Shown here one piece after another: positions 33,953 to 44,082 of a stretch of DNA of 64,000 nucleotides. A program made the position numbers and the translations under genes. Numbering within the stretch: the stretch's first letter is position 1; every line of letters begins with the position of its first letter. Origin of the DNA: Myoxocephalus aenaeus (Eukaryota; Chordata; Actinopteri; Perciformes; Cottidae); the NCBI GenBank assembly GCA_038501785.1, contig JBAMJR010000040.1:11237501-11301500 (forward strand). The letters are read 5' to 3'. The notes under the pieces are model-generated. The model saw nothing but the letters and a program-made list of their open reading frames with translations. It ran no database searches and was not told the DNA's origin.

Positions 33953-34471
33953 TGTTATGAATGTAGGGGGTAATCACTGAATGCTGTTCGCCTCCCTGCC
34001 TGTGGGGGTGCTGTGATATGTTTTCTCTTGCCCTGTGTTTTTTTTCGTTCGCTGCAGGTGATTGGACGGCTACTTAGGAGGGAACCTGTGGAGCCGGCTC
34101 TCTCTCTCCAGCTTCCAACCAGGCCATGCTGCACCAGAGGGATCCTTGGGGTGGTGGGGTTAGGAAGGGTGTCGGTAGGGGTGAGCAGCCATTTTGTTTA
34201 GCCATGTTTTCTCCTGTTTACGGGTAGGGAGATAGGTAAGCCATCTGTATTTTCTTTTGTTCCTTTGGTGGTCTAGGGAAGTTAGATTGCATACCCAGAT
34301 TGTTTTGTTTGTTGTTTTGGGCCAGGCTCACCCTGAAGACTTTGTGACACCGGATAAATAACGCAAATAAATGCCACCTTGTACGACACCTCTGCAGCAT
34401 TTGTCCTGTTTTGGGAGGTGGGGAGACCCATACGTGTGTTGCGCCCAGGCTCCCCTAGGCCGGACGTAACA
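33953..34471 (+). mobile_element. solo LTR, 519 bp, 4-bp target duplication
   Basis: Begins TGTTATGAATGTAGGGGG and ends GGCCGGACGTAACA, flanked by AAGC on both sides (33949-33952 and 34472-34475). An internal AATAAA-type signal lies near 34368 (GCAAATAAATGCC), with a GT-rich region about 70 bp after it, consistent with an LTR read on the plus strand. No tRNA primer site or coding part adjoins it, so it is a solo LTR produced by recombination. The superfamily is not assigned. Confidence 0.75.
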
Positions 34472-34948
34472 AAGCACATTAATATTATTAAGTACTCAAT
34501 ATATATTGAGTAAAAAGCAATCAAGAGTTTGACTGTAGTGGACCAAATATCAAAGCTTATTTCTTTTACATTCACTAAATGGGAAGATTAATTTAACGGC
34601 ATTCATATGAATAAAAAAAGTTTACTCAACCAGTATGATCATGGAAGTGAAGGTTTTTGTTAAAATACGGACATTTGTATACATTGTTGTAGTTATATTG
34701 TAGGTGTTCATCAACCAACTCATACATTCGATAGGTAATCTGTAAAACATTTACAAAAAAGTGAACAGTTTACCTTTTGAATTTAAGAAGCTGAAATGTT
34801 ACAAATAATCAAAAGTTTTTGTAAACTCGATCCAAATAAAGTGTTATCACATTTTGAACCTCTATGTACTACATATGGAAGAATTGACAATAAAGATAAC
34901 TTTGATAGTTTAATTGTCATTGTAGATGCATGTTTATATCACACTCAC

Positions 34949-34992
34949 CTAATCCAAGACAGGACACCCTCAGCCCTGATTTGCCTAGATTT
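34949..34992 (-). CDS. kcnab2-like: KCNAB exon: NLGKSGLRVSCLGL
   Basis: A 44-nt exon, acceptor GTCAACAG, donor G|GTGAGT. It completes Arg of MIYR and encodes NLGKSGLRVSCLGL, the first beta strand of the aldo-keto reductase barrel. It begins and ends in the phases required by its neighbours. Confidence 0.95.
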
Positions 34993-35053
34993 CTGTTGAC
35001 AAAAAGAAATCAGTCCTGTGAGAACGGCAAATCTCATAGCATCAATATATTCA

Positions 35054-35054
<1 letters not shown>

Positions 35055-35090
<36 letters not shown>
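35055..35090. repeat. (CA)n microsatellite
   Basis: About 17 CA units, 63 bp from a KCNAB exon. Confidence 0.95.
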
Positions 35091-35091
<1 letters not shown>

Positions 35092-35130
35092 TGGTGTCCA
35101 CCAATTTTCAGCTACAATGTGAGCAGAACC

Positions 35131-35690
35131 AAAACGAAATTTTCGCAACGCTTTTTCGCCTGAGTTTACTCGCTCAACTTTATGTGGTTAATTCACGTCA
35201 TTCGCTTTTTCGCGGCTGAAAGGGGGCGCGACTTTTCCATGGCTTAACTCTGTGAAAACAGTTACCCTTTCTGCCATTCACCATTGAAATAACCACTAGT
35301 TCTGCTATCGTGGAAGTCCCACAAACGTCGGAACATCAAACACCCCCGTGTCTGGGTTCATGATATTATCCGTAGTCGTGTCTGGGTTCATAATATTATC
35401 CGTAGTCGTGTCTGGGTTCATAATATTATCCGTAGTCGCACACAGCTCCGACTCCTCCAGGACGAGTGTCTGAATGAAGCCGATTCCAGCGCTCCTTCAG
35501 CGGACCAGCAGCAGTTTGATTCAGCAACGGCAGGACGGCGGTGATGACGGACGGAGCATCTCAATGCTGATTGGCTTTCGCAACTCAGCGTCGGCCGGAA
35601 AATTTGCTTTTTCGCAACATTGACTTTGCATGTAATCTACTTGCGCGAATAATTCTCAACTCTTTTGGTGTGAATGCACAATTAAAGGCT
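35131..35690. mobile_element. MITE family B, fullest copy, with 30-bp tandem repeats
   Basis: Ends CGCAACGCTTTTTCGCCTGA at the left and ACTCTTTTGGTGTGAATGCA at the right. Together with copies at 12470-12640 (left end GCGTTCACACCAAAAGAGTT) and 43606-43880 they define inverted termini of the type TGCGTTCACACCAAAA. A unit of about 30 bp (GTGTCTGGGTTCATAATATT plus ATCCGTAGTC) is repeated three times at 35349-35440; the 43.6-kb copy has it once. No reading frame is conserved, so it is non-autonomous. The superfamily is not certain (PIF-Harbinger or hAT). Confidence 0.8.
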
Positions 35691-36226
35691 TCTTATGGAA
35701 AGAGATTGCCATTGATCTGAAATGTTGCGTGAAGTTTATGTAGCAACAACTTTGTCAAACATTCTGTAGGTAAAAGGCCGCATAGATGTGTTTTTGAGAA
35801 GGGATGGATCACGGCCATTAATCAAGAGAGATGGTGTACCATCTTATTTGAAGTGATTCAAACATATCTCATATCTTTATAATAGAAAACTAGGCATGGA
35901 CCAATAGACCCACACACATTTTTAAAGAAAGCAAGGGGTATAATATCTACATTGCTGGAGTAGTTTTTTTTTACTCCCCACAAGATGAACTAGATCTTGA
36001 AAAGGAAATAGGAGCGAAGCAGAAACAGCAATTGTTGGTTGAGTTGAAAATGCAAAAATGGCCTTATCAGAGTGAACTTTTGCATATGCAGCATTTAGGA
36101 GGAAGTTGCCATCAGGTGTCAGATGCCGTAGATAGATCACACAAAATTAGGAGTAACTTTTTGTGAGATGTCATAAGAACCATTGTATGAGGATACATTT
36201 AATAAATACATAAATATTCATCTTAC
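35691..36226. other. KCNAB intron, no feature recognised
   Basis: AT-rich intron just downstream of the N-terminal KCNAB exon. No repeat end or exon seen. Confidence 0.5.
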
Positions 36227-36567
36227 CTGTATATCATGCCAGTAGAATAAGCCATGCTGTCCCCGAGTGAAACATGGTTCATTTTAAGAAAATCCTCAAG
36301 ATTTTTGAGCTGAGCAGCTGCACGAACCTCTCTCAGCCGCTGAAACTCTGCTAACTGGCTACTGCGCTGCTGCTTTTCTTCCTGCTCCAGTGCTTGCTCT
36401 GACAAAAAACAGCTCAGGCCACTGTGCACACTCTCACTCATGGATGACAGGGACAGTATCTTGCCTCCAGACCCACTATTCCCACTGCTGATGCTACTGC
36501 TTCTACATATGCCACTGCTGTCCCGACTCCCAGGTGGCACCCCTCCACTGGCCCCAGGCTTGGACAT
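36227..36567 (-). CDS. kcnab2-like: KCNAB exon: N-terminal domain
   Basis: Encodes 113 codons plus two bases, from MSKPGASGG to STGMIYR. It is rich in Ser and Gly (residues 1-45), then has an acidic/Gln/Arg stretch with helix or coiled-coil character (EQALEQEEKQQR to LREVRAAAQLKNLEDF, about residues 57-93), then the family junction TGMIYR, which precedes NLGKSG in Kv-beta proteins. The donor AG|GTAAGATG is strong. A TAG lies immediately before the ATG, and the upstream sequence (TTTTGTTATCAACTTCTAG) also resembles a 3' splice site. So the exon may either start translation here or be internal and continue a reading frame from 42802-42752. N termini vary between Kv-beta isoforms and can carry the inactivation ball, but no Cys near the start suggests the Kv-beta1 ball. 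Confidence 0.85.
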
Positions 36568-37230
36568 CTAGAAGTTGATAACAAAACACAATGTTGTGTC
36601 ACAATCAAACAGTGTGATAAAGCCATTACAATAAATGCCACCCGTTTCTCTGCTGATCAGAGTGGGTCGGTGCCATGTGCAATATGGCTTGTAATCACAC
36701 CTGTGTTTCATGCAATAACCAAGTGTAAGCAGTGAATGAAATATGGGAGTGTGAAGTATGTGAACCTTTTCTGTTTGTGTGGATGAAAATTCTCACAATG
36801 CTGTTTAAAACAGTGCAAGACCTAAACTCACATATATATTATCGTTAATGTGGGAATCAACGATAAAACCCTCCCGTCTAAATTGACAAAATTGATTTTT
36901 AAAATAGTTTGGATTTTAAACAGCAAAAACAACAAAAGCCTAATCATCAATTAATTAATTACTAACAACCTTTATATTCTCTGTCCCAGTGAAACTTGTC
37001 AAAGACGCCTGGACTACTACGCAATGAACCAAACCACCCCCCTGAATATCATTACCTGGACAAACTACGCCCTGATGGTGGTGGAATTGACGCTCTTCAC
37101 CACCAGCACAAAAAAAAACCTGACTACCATCCAAACTTCATCCTCATTTGAACACCTGGCATTTTAAACCATCTGGTTCTAAACCCCTGGTCTGAAGGGC
37201 GGCTCGCAACGGGTCTGAGTCAGCTGAGTC
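36568..37230. other. upstream of KCNAB N-terminal exon, no feature recognised
   Basis: Either promoter/5' UTR or intron, depending on whether the exon at 42752-42802 is used. There is no CpG cluster, TATA box or clear core promoter. Confidence 0.45.
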
Positions 37231-38058
37231 TAGAGATGGGCAAACGATACCAGAGCGCCGACGCTTGCGTCAGTCTACTGAACCACCGTGTGTCGACTCC
37301 AAGTGTCGGAGCTCGTATCAAATGACAACTGTCACGTGACTGATGGCGTCCGAAGCTTCGAACGTCAGTGGTGCTACATGAAGCGTTTCATTGGTTTGAT
37401 ACGTTTGACAGCTTGAACGTGTTGGCGCCTAACTGCTACATATGATGTGTCAATCAACAATGTGGGTTAAAAATTCAATGTTGCACAAAACACTGCCAAT
37501 TTCACCATGCCCATGTTCATAAGGCCTTTCCACTTCTATGAAATCTTACCTCACTACTATAAGCTATAAAGGACAAATACTATTTATAAATCTGTTGGCA
37601 TAAAACTTTAGGGCCGTAAAATAATATACAGAAACGTGCTCCATTATAAATGTCTCTCTTTAGTCTAGTGGGTCATGTGCACGCAAAATAACCTTTTCCG
37701 TTCTGTGTGGAGAGGATCGAATCCCATCATGAACACATCCTTTCATATTATTGACTTGCATTTAGTTTTATTGCAATGTAAAAAACGACAGAAGCAACAT
37801 CGTTAATGGTTGGATGTAACATCAAATCCGTAAATGAACACGCAGCTTTAATTTACTTTTACTGCAGAAATGTGAGATTGAAACATTGAGGTGTTATTCT
37901 AGTGCTTCGGTCACACTGTTAAACGGCTGCTTTAATTCCAGTCGGCCACCAGATGTCGCTGTTCTTCTTCAAAGTGAAGCCCCGAAGCCTCGAATCATTT
38001 TCGGTACAAATAGGAAGAAAGCTTCAATGCGTCACAAGGCTTCATCCGCCTATCCCTA
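37231..38058. mobile_element. non-autonomous hAT element, 828 bp, 8-bp target duplication
   Basis: Starts TAGAGATGGGC and ends GCCTATCCCTA (complement TAGGGATAGGC), flanked by GCTGAGTC on both sides (37223-37230 and 38059-38066). An 8-bp duplication is the hAT hallmark. The interior has no long open frame. Confidence 0.85.
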
Positions 38059-38360
38059 GCTGAGTCTAAAAACTGGTCGAAGCACGGCGAAAACACACCG
38101 GTGAATCGCTGGTAAGCTCACTGGAACAGACTGAGACAAACTGGCACAGAACAAAGAATTGACACAGACTAAACAAACGGGGGAAGGCAGACAACGAGAC
38201 ACAGGTGGAAACAATCAGGCCGGGGCTTCCAATCACACAGGAGGAGGGCACACAAGGAGGGAGGTGTCTGAAACAAGAGACGAGTTGAGTGACAGAAAAC
38301 ACAACAGACATCTGACGGTAACAACAAAAACTACACAGAAGGTTTGGACGTTACACCAAA

Positions 38361-38470
38361 CACCGACGGAGTCGGAGCGAATTACCTATTGTTCTTCTAA
38401 TGTTTATTATTATTAAGGCCAGATCACCGACGAAGTCGGAGCGAAGGACCTATTCATCTTCTAATAATTG
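38361..38470 (+). repeat. duplicated ACCGACGNAGTCGGAGCGAA motif
   Basis: Two copies, at 38361-38400 and 38424-38470, of a block with CCGACG(G/A)AGTCGGAGCGAA, CCTATT and TCTTCTAAT. Each contains a short self-complementary core (CCGAC...GTCGG). The downstream sequence to about 39080 (CGCCCCCTACAAAATTCAAC; AAATTTGGTAGGCACATGTA) resembles repeat sequence I associate with fish genomes, without a known transposase. The extent is approximate. Confidence 0.55.
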
Positions 38471-39429
38471 TATTTACACACTTGAAGGCGATGCAGGTAA
38501 TGGCTCAATTTCTGCATCTTTTGCTATTTTTCATTGTTTTCAGTCATTCAGGAAATGAAAGCCTGGCGCCTCCACCAACATTTAAATCGTATTTATGTGC
38601 CGTTTTATCGTGAAGATATAAACAAAACATAAACATTGTAAAACGCGGATCCGCGCTGCGAGTTTCAAAAGTGTTAATAAACTCTTCTTAGGTAAATCAT
38701 CGAATAGACTTCAAATTTGTTCAGTCCAATCCAAAGACCTTATTGCATCAAAAGTTTGTTGTTTCGAGTGGGCTTTTGTTTTGAGGGGCTAAAAATGCTC
38801 AAAACAGACCCAAACATAGCACACACATTTATTTTGTATTATTACATAAATCCTAAATGTAGTCATGAGATATGATTTTAATGCTTCAGAGTGGTAATTT
38901 GGCTCGATAGCGCCCCCTACAAAATTCAACAATGCAGCCCTCCCCATATGTTTGAACTAGATGTCTAAAATTTGGTAGGCACATGTATCAAAAACCTCTG
39001 AGCCCCAGAGCCCCTGAAACTGAGGGCAGGATTATCATTCTTCATCCCCCATGTCTATATAAGAGCCATGAATTAATTCCATACCTGTTATGGACATTAT
39101 TAATTTTTGTCGCTCTAGCTTGATGCTACACGCGGTTAGCGCACCATTCTGTAAAGCTTACAACCTACAGAATCCGCCCAAACCGCAAAATCTCCTAAGC
39201 CACATATCAAGCACTGCATCCAGCCAAACATGTTTCTTCCCAGCGAAAAAACTGAAATATAACTTACTTTTCGATGAAAACAATATTTCACATGGGCTTG
39301 CTTGTACTCTAAAGCAGTGGGGCGTGACCCTCTAGTGGGGCGCGGAGGTAATACAGGTAGGGCGCGGGGGGGAGATGCAGATTCTAAAAAAAACAATTTA
39401 AAAAAAATTAAAAATCCTAAAATTATTGT

Positions 39430-39590
39430 CTGCATTTTACCCACCTTAGTAATTAAGGAGCAGTGTGCTGCTGTGAAGCTCTGGGTCTTCAGTGTCTTGA
39501 TCAAGGACACTTGAACATGAAACTATGGAGAACAGGGATCGAACCGGCTACCTTGTACCAGGACGACCACTCTCTCAACAGAATATAGAT
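39430..39590 (-). repeat. tRNA-type SINE, fragment
   Basis: On the minus strand, the box B GGTTCGATCCC (complement of 39535-39545) is followed by the fish SINE body CAAGTGTCCTTGATCAAGAC and ACTGAAGACCCAGAGC. Upstream is the decayed box A region with GTGGTCGTCCTGGTAC. An A/T-rich stretch at 39388-39425 follows. Confidence 0.7.
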
Positions 39591-39977
39591 CTAAGGTCAA
39601 CATTGAGCATGAATTGAGAGCGGCCGTATCAAATGTACAACCTCGTTTTAAAAATATTTGTAGAGGAAAGCAACTCTGCAGCCACTAATACTGATACAAC
39701 ATGGTGCTCCCATATCTGCACTCATTTAGTTTTGCACAGGTTGAACGTTAGTTATTATCTTAAATATATTCAGTGCCAAACAGGTTATTTGCAGCCACGA
39801 TAGGTCTTTTTTTTGCCAAATATTAGTTATTGTTTGCACAGATAGAACTTTATTTGCATTGTTCTAACAAAGTGAGCAATCTGGTTTACTTGAAAGGGAT
39901 TTCTTTATTCTATTATTTGAAAAAGCACAGGGAGGAGTCACAAAAAGTTGGACCATTTTGTTACAATAGTTTCAAAG

Positions 39978-40795
39978 TAGGGCTGTCAACGAATAATCGA
40001 AATTCGAATAGTTGTTAAAAACAGAATTTCGAATGTGAAAATTAATATTCGAATGTAAAAAAAAAAAAAAAAGGTATTTCGGAGGATAATTATCGTGAAT
40101 CTGGCAACCCCCGCCGCGATAGTGTGTGTGTGTGTGTGTGCGCGTCGAGCCGTTCGGGGCAGAGTCGCTGACCCGGAGCAGACGTGAAGCTGGTTGAGGC
40201 TTTCACGGGGTTTTGCTGTTGTTGTGGCGTAGGCTGCGGCCCACAGTAGCCTGTTCTGTGTTCCCTTAATAAACACCCTATAAGCAGCTAACGTCTCGTA
40301 GCTGTCCTGACCCAGGGTCGCTACGCTATGTAAGCTAGAGTTAGCTTACCATTCAACGACAAGCAACGTGAGGCCACATCTCCAGAATGTGCACCCAAGA
40401 GAATATGGCATAAAATGTGGAACTTCAGAGAAACAGCCCCGTCTGGATACGTATTTTGCGCCGTCCGCCACAAGTTCGTTGTCTGCGGCACGACAGGAGG
40501 CCTGCACGCAAACATTGATTTCGTTCGTATGCAAGGACATGAGGGCTTCAGGGAGTTCTGTGAAGCACTGGAACCGAGGAACCTTATCCCTGATCAGCAC
40601 TCAGCATGTGTTTATTGTTGCCGTTCATTTAAACCGCTGTGCGCGACCGACGGTGCGGTGCGGGGAGGGGGGGGGGGGGGTGAACACCTAAACTGAAGAA
40701 TTTTGTATTTACACATATATTCGAATATGTTCGAATATGTGTTTTTTTTAAAGGGAATATTCGAACGTCATTTTTTAGCAATTTTGACAGCCCTA
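39978..40795. mobile_element. non-autonomous hAT (Ac-like) element, 818 bp, 8-bp target duplication
   Basis: Starts TAGGGCTGTCAACGAATAAT and ends AATTTTGACAGCCCTA, flanked by TTTCAAAG on both sides (39970-39977 and 40796-40803). AATATTCGAAT-type sub-terminal repeats are dense near both ends. It retains a scrap of ZBED-type transposase (next entry). Confidence 0.93.
40360..40615 (+). pseudogene. hAT/ZBED transposase scrap
   Basis: Reads RPHLQNVHPREYGIKCGTS, QPRLDTYFAPSATSSLSAA and RQEACTQTLISFVCKDMR, then in the next frame GFREFCEALEPRNLIPDQ. This is the order seen in Ac-like ZBED transposases: BED-finger His end, linker, then the block resembling IA.DMRP...VE..GF..L...L.P.Y..P. A short deletion and frameshift near 40545 removes the VVE segment. 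The catalytic RNase H-like core is absent. Confidence 0.75.
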
Positions 40796-40803
40796 TTTCA
40801 AAG

Positions 40804-42751
40804 CCATGCCAGTAGGCATTAGTATAAATGACTAGAAAAGCAGTAAACAAGATTCAGCTTGGATGTTGCAATGAATGATCCACACAACATTCTGAAAATG
40901 CAAGAGAGTCTAAAACAGTTCACAAAACATCTGCAAATGGAAGCTCAGTGTTTAAATGAAGTGTTCAACTCACAGAAAATGTACCACACTTTTCTCTTGT
41001 AACCTCTGTATTCACTGCACGTCCTTTTATTTTTGACTCCTCACTTGACTTTGCCAACGTGTATTACTATATTACTGCCAGACCCTCCAGCACAAACACA
41101 CAGTTGGTTTAGAGACCTGCATTTACTTCGACAGTCTGTTATGTTAAACACTATAACACATTCAAAGATATTATGTTTTTTTTTTTTCTCTTTTAAATCT
41201 TCACAGGCTTTCATCTAGTAGTCATAGATACACCCAAAACATTCATGGTTTAAGCCCCTGCAAAATTACATGACGACGTTGCTGCTCCAGGCATGAAATA
41301 CTTTTCATGCTTGATGGTCAAGCAAGTGCCAGGTCGCGTCAAACAGAGCAAGTACCCTCCATGAGGTGCGGGGGACCGACCAAAGCTGCTAGCAGCCTTA
41401 ATTTGACTTGAAATGAGTATAATTTTATTATTATTATTATTAGACTATGCATTATTCATAATTCATCCAGTTTAATGTATCTGTGAAAAAAATTATTTGA
41501 TCACGTGGATTTGGCCTGTTAGCAATCTGTTGTAAATTTTTCACATTAGAACATTGCATTGATCTGTTGATGGATATGAGTCATTATTGTATTTCAGCAT
41601 TGTTGAAACAAGTGACTATAAATAATTTTACATTTCATTTTTGCAGAAACTATCCTGGTACAGATTAGATTATTAGAACTGCTATGGGCATGCTTTTACT
41701 TTATAGAAATGTCCGCTTTAGAATTGACAGATTTGTCAGTGAATATGATATACTGTAAATCTATAAACTTTTCTATTTTAGGATTAACAGAAGTTTCTGC
41801 AACGATGTATTGTAAATGTGCAGAATTTTCCATTTAAGGGTTCCGGTAAATTACTGGTAATTTTCTTCTTATTTTTTTCTGTTCCCTATACACTAAGTTA
41901 AAAAGTCTCTTCCGGGTTACTGGACAGATGTATTAATTATGGCATACAATTTCCCTCCATAAGGGAGGTTCCCTGTTACATTATAATCTGTTATTGACAG
42001 TTAAACTTCCATTTTCGATAGCCAAAGTAGAGTTCAGACATTCTACAACATTTTAATATAAATAATTTACGGTACAGCGGCCAAAATGAAAAGAAAATAC
42101 GTTTTTGACAGTTGGACGCTGATCTAATAAACTATCAAAACGTACACATGCTGGGGTATGTTTGTATTTGGTTACTTGTGGTCCAATATGATGGCCGCCC
42201 AGATGCATAGCGGCAGCATACCTTCACTTTTACTGTAAGGTTTGCGTGACTGAATCACCGAGCAATGTATTGAGTGCTGGGGTCACAGATATTACCTATA
42301 TTATTTTCCACTAATAAAAAAAATAAAAACGTGTAGTGTTTAATCATCCTTAATGTCTGCTTTTAGCAAGAATATTACAAAAAGAGGTGTTCTTTATTTA
42401 AAAGAAGCCCTGCAGTATTTGCAAATAAGATTATATGTCTACTCTCTCCATTTTCCTAACCTACAAGAGCACATATGAGATCCCCAACCACTCAATAATT
42501 TAGAGATGCTCTTTCCACATCGTGATGATAAATATGGAACATATCACCAAGCTGCTGTTACTGAGACTAAGCAGAAGAACAGCATCTCAAGAAGAACAAG
42601 AACAAAAAAACAGATGTCTTACTATTTTGGACCACCAGGATAGGATCTTCCTCTTCCATATAGTACTCCAGACATGGGTAGCATATCCATGCAACATCAA
42701 TCCTTTTATCCCAATATCAATCATCTATCATAAACACTATTAGCTACTCAC
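40804..42751. other. about 1.9 kb without recognised genes
   Basis: Contains a TTA tract at 41427-41443 and several AT-rich segments. No coding exon, inverted-repeat element or RNA gene recognised. If 42752-42802 is a KCNAB exon, this is intron. Confidence 0.45.
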
Positions 42752-42802
42752 CCGTGTGGTGGGAGTTCGGCCGATGTAGGGATTCTGGACTACACTGCTC
42801 AT
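42752..42802 (-). CDS. candidate upstream coding exon (MSSVVQNPYIGRTPTTR)
   Basis: The minus strand reads 17 codons from an ATG, MSSVVQNPYIGRTPTTR, and ends at a near-consensus donor CGG|GTGAGT. The frame is open for at least another 45 nt upstream. The end phase (0) matches the ATG of the KCNAB N-terminal exon at 36567, which follows a plausible acceptor, so the two could be spliced to give a longer N terminus. This is inference. It could also be the first exon of another transcript or chance. No family is recognised for these 17 residues. Confidence 0.4.
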
Positions 42803-43409
42803 GATGAAGCTTGGTGATTGCCAGATAAAGTAGTGTGTTTTACTCTGCCTAATGCCGAGCAGAGCAGCTTCTGGATTGCTTTCAAAGTAGTTGATGGTTT
42901 TCCACTCCCTCCAACCTGGTCACACGACACACAAAGAGCCCTATCAGCAACCCTGCCTACACTGCAGAGGCCAGAAAATAAACTCACAAGTAAATTATTT
43001 ATCTTGGCGCTAAAAGTAGCATCTGCCCTAAAAGCTTGTGATTGTCTGTAACAGCAGAAAGCATGCTAAAAGCAGTCATTTTGCTTGTTCCAAAAGTGAT
43101 GTATCTCTTCAGTCTTTCAGACTGTGTATTTCAGTGGAAGCAAGAGAAAAGTAATTGTATCATGTTATTTTATTTAGTTCTCTTATTTTGCACAGGCATC
43201 TCCATTTTATGTATTGCCTACTCACATCTTCCTATTTTTTTCATTTATTGTTAAAATCTTTGAATCTAACAGGCACTTTGTGCTTTAGCTTAAAAAAATG
43301 CTATGTAAATACAATTATTATTACTACATTAGTTGGCTTCTTTTTTATGTTAAAAATTGTTTTTTACTAATCTTTTTAACATAAGAAAGTAGCCAATGGC
43401 TTAAAAACA

Positions 43410-43520
43410 ATCACTTCGGGCTGTGAAGTGGTCCCAGGGGAGTAAGCATTTGGTGGCCGGGCCTTGACACATAGGCCCGGCCACCGCCCTGTGGGCCCAA
43501 CACTCACAGGGATGAACACC
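43410..43520. repeat. GGTGGCCGGGCCTTGAC repeat fragment
   Basis: A GC-rich patch with GGTGGCCGGGCCTTGAC and GGCCCGGCCACCGCCCTGTG inside AT-rich DNA. GGTGGCCGGGCC and GGCCCGGCCACC are complementary, so it can fold into a 12-bp stem. The wording is familiar from fish retroelement internal sequences, but I cannot assign it. Confidence 0.4.
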
Positions 43521-43605
43521 GAGTTTAGATGAATTATGAGTGACAAAGAAGAGAACCTAAGTTTCCCGAATACTAGCCATGCAGGGTGACCCTAATTGCT
43601 ACGTT

Positions 43606-43880
43606 CACACCAAAAGCTTTTTATACTTGTTGAGGAAGTCCCACAAACGTCGGAACATCAAATGCCCCCGTGTCTGTGTTCATAATATTATCCGTAGGCG
43701 CACACAGCTCCTTCAGACGGACCAGCAGCAGTTTGATTCAGCAACGGCAGGACAGCAGGATGGTGGTGACGACGGGCGGAGCTTCTCAACACTGATTGGC
43801 TTTTGCAACTCTGTGCACTTTGCATGTAATCTACTCGCACGAATAATTCACAACTCTTTTTGTGTGAACGCACCATAAGG
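43606..43880. mobile_element. MITE family B, short copy
   Basis: Left end ACGTTCACACCAAAAGC, right end ACTCTTTTTGTGTGAACGCA, inverted to each other. It shares with the 35-kb copy the blocks AGTCCCACAAACGTCGGAAC, CATAATATTATCCGTAG and GGACCAGCAGCAGTTTGATT. It has only one copy of the 30-bp unit and is deleted to about 275 bp. Confidence 0.85.
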
Positions 43881-44032
43881 CTGAGCCCGGTGAGGGTCGG
43901 AACGTAGACCGACCGGTAATTCGAGAGCTTCGTCTCCCGGATCAGCTCCTCCTTCACCAAGATGGTTCGGTGCAGCAGCACCAATTTTCTAATGGCTGAT
44001 ATCTAATTGTGTTGCTCTTCATCCACCCTACG

Positions 44033-44037
<5 letters not shown>

Positions 44038-44079
<42 letters not shown>
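44038..44079. repeat. (TA)n microsatellite
   Basis: About 20 TA units directly abutting the left end of the element at 44080. A second (TA)n tract abuts its right end at 45500-45521. Confidence 0.95.

Positions 44080-44082
<3 letters not shown>

Larger units (their letters stand above)
417..36567 (-). other. kcnab2-like: KCNAB gene (Kv channel beta subunit), span of 11 exons, 3' end missing
   Basis: Encodes a cytoplasmic Kv-beta subunit: an aldo-keto reductase fold protein that binds NADPH and docks on the T1 domain of Shaker-type potassium channels. Eleven coding exons on the minus strand (listed separately) join with GT-AG introns and consistent phase to 1026 nt, 342 codons. Residues known from rat Kv-beta2 are visible: Thr-Trp in GTWVTFGGQ, Asp and Tyr in LFDTAELY, Lys in ITTKIFW, Asn in VVFANRPD, Ser-Arg in GTSRWT, Gln in CEQAEYH, the WSPLACG loop, Lys in SGKY and Arg in YSRASLK. 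FHKIG and GIPSYSRASLK favour the KCNAB2 type over KCNAB1 or KCNAB3; this is a judgement from remembered family sequences. The exons after SRASLK (YQWLK region to the C terminus) are not in the window and must lie left of position 1. Introns reach about 10 kb (15160 to 4994) and are packed with repeats, yet no exon is damaged. Confidence 0.93.

Noticed and set aside
35341..35440. Three regularly spaced 30-bp repeats suggesting a CRISPR-like array
   Set aside because: Units are contiguous with no spacers, lie inside a MITE in a vertebrate genome, and no cas-like gene is present.
39535..39545. Possible tRNA gene from a perfect box B
   Set aside because: No cloverleaf could be formed and the flanks match the SINE body, so it is a SINE.
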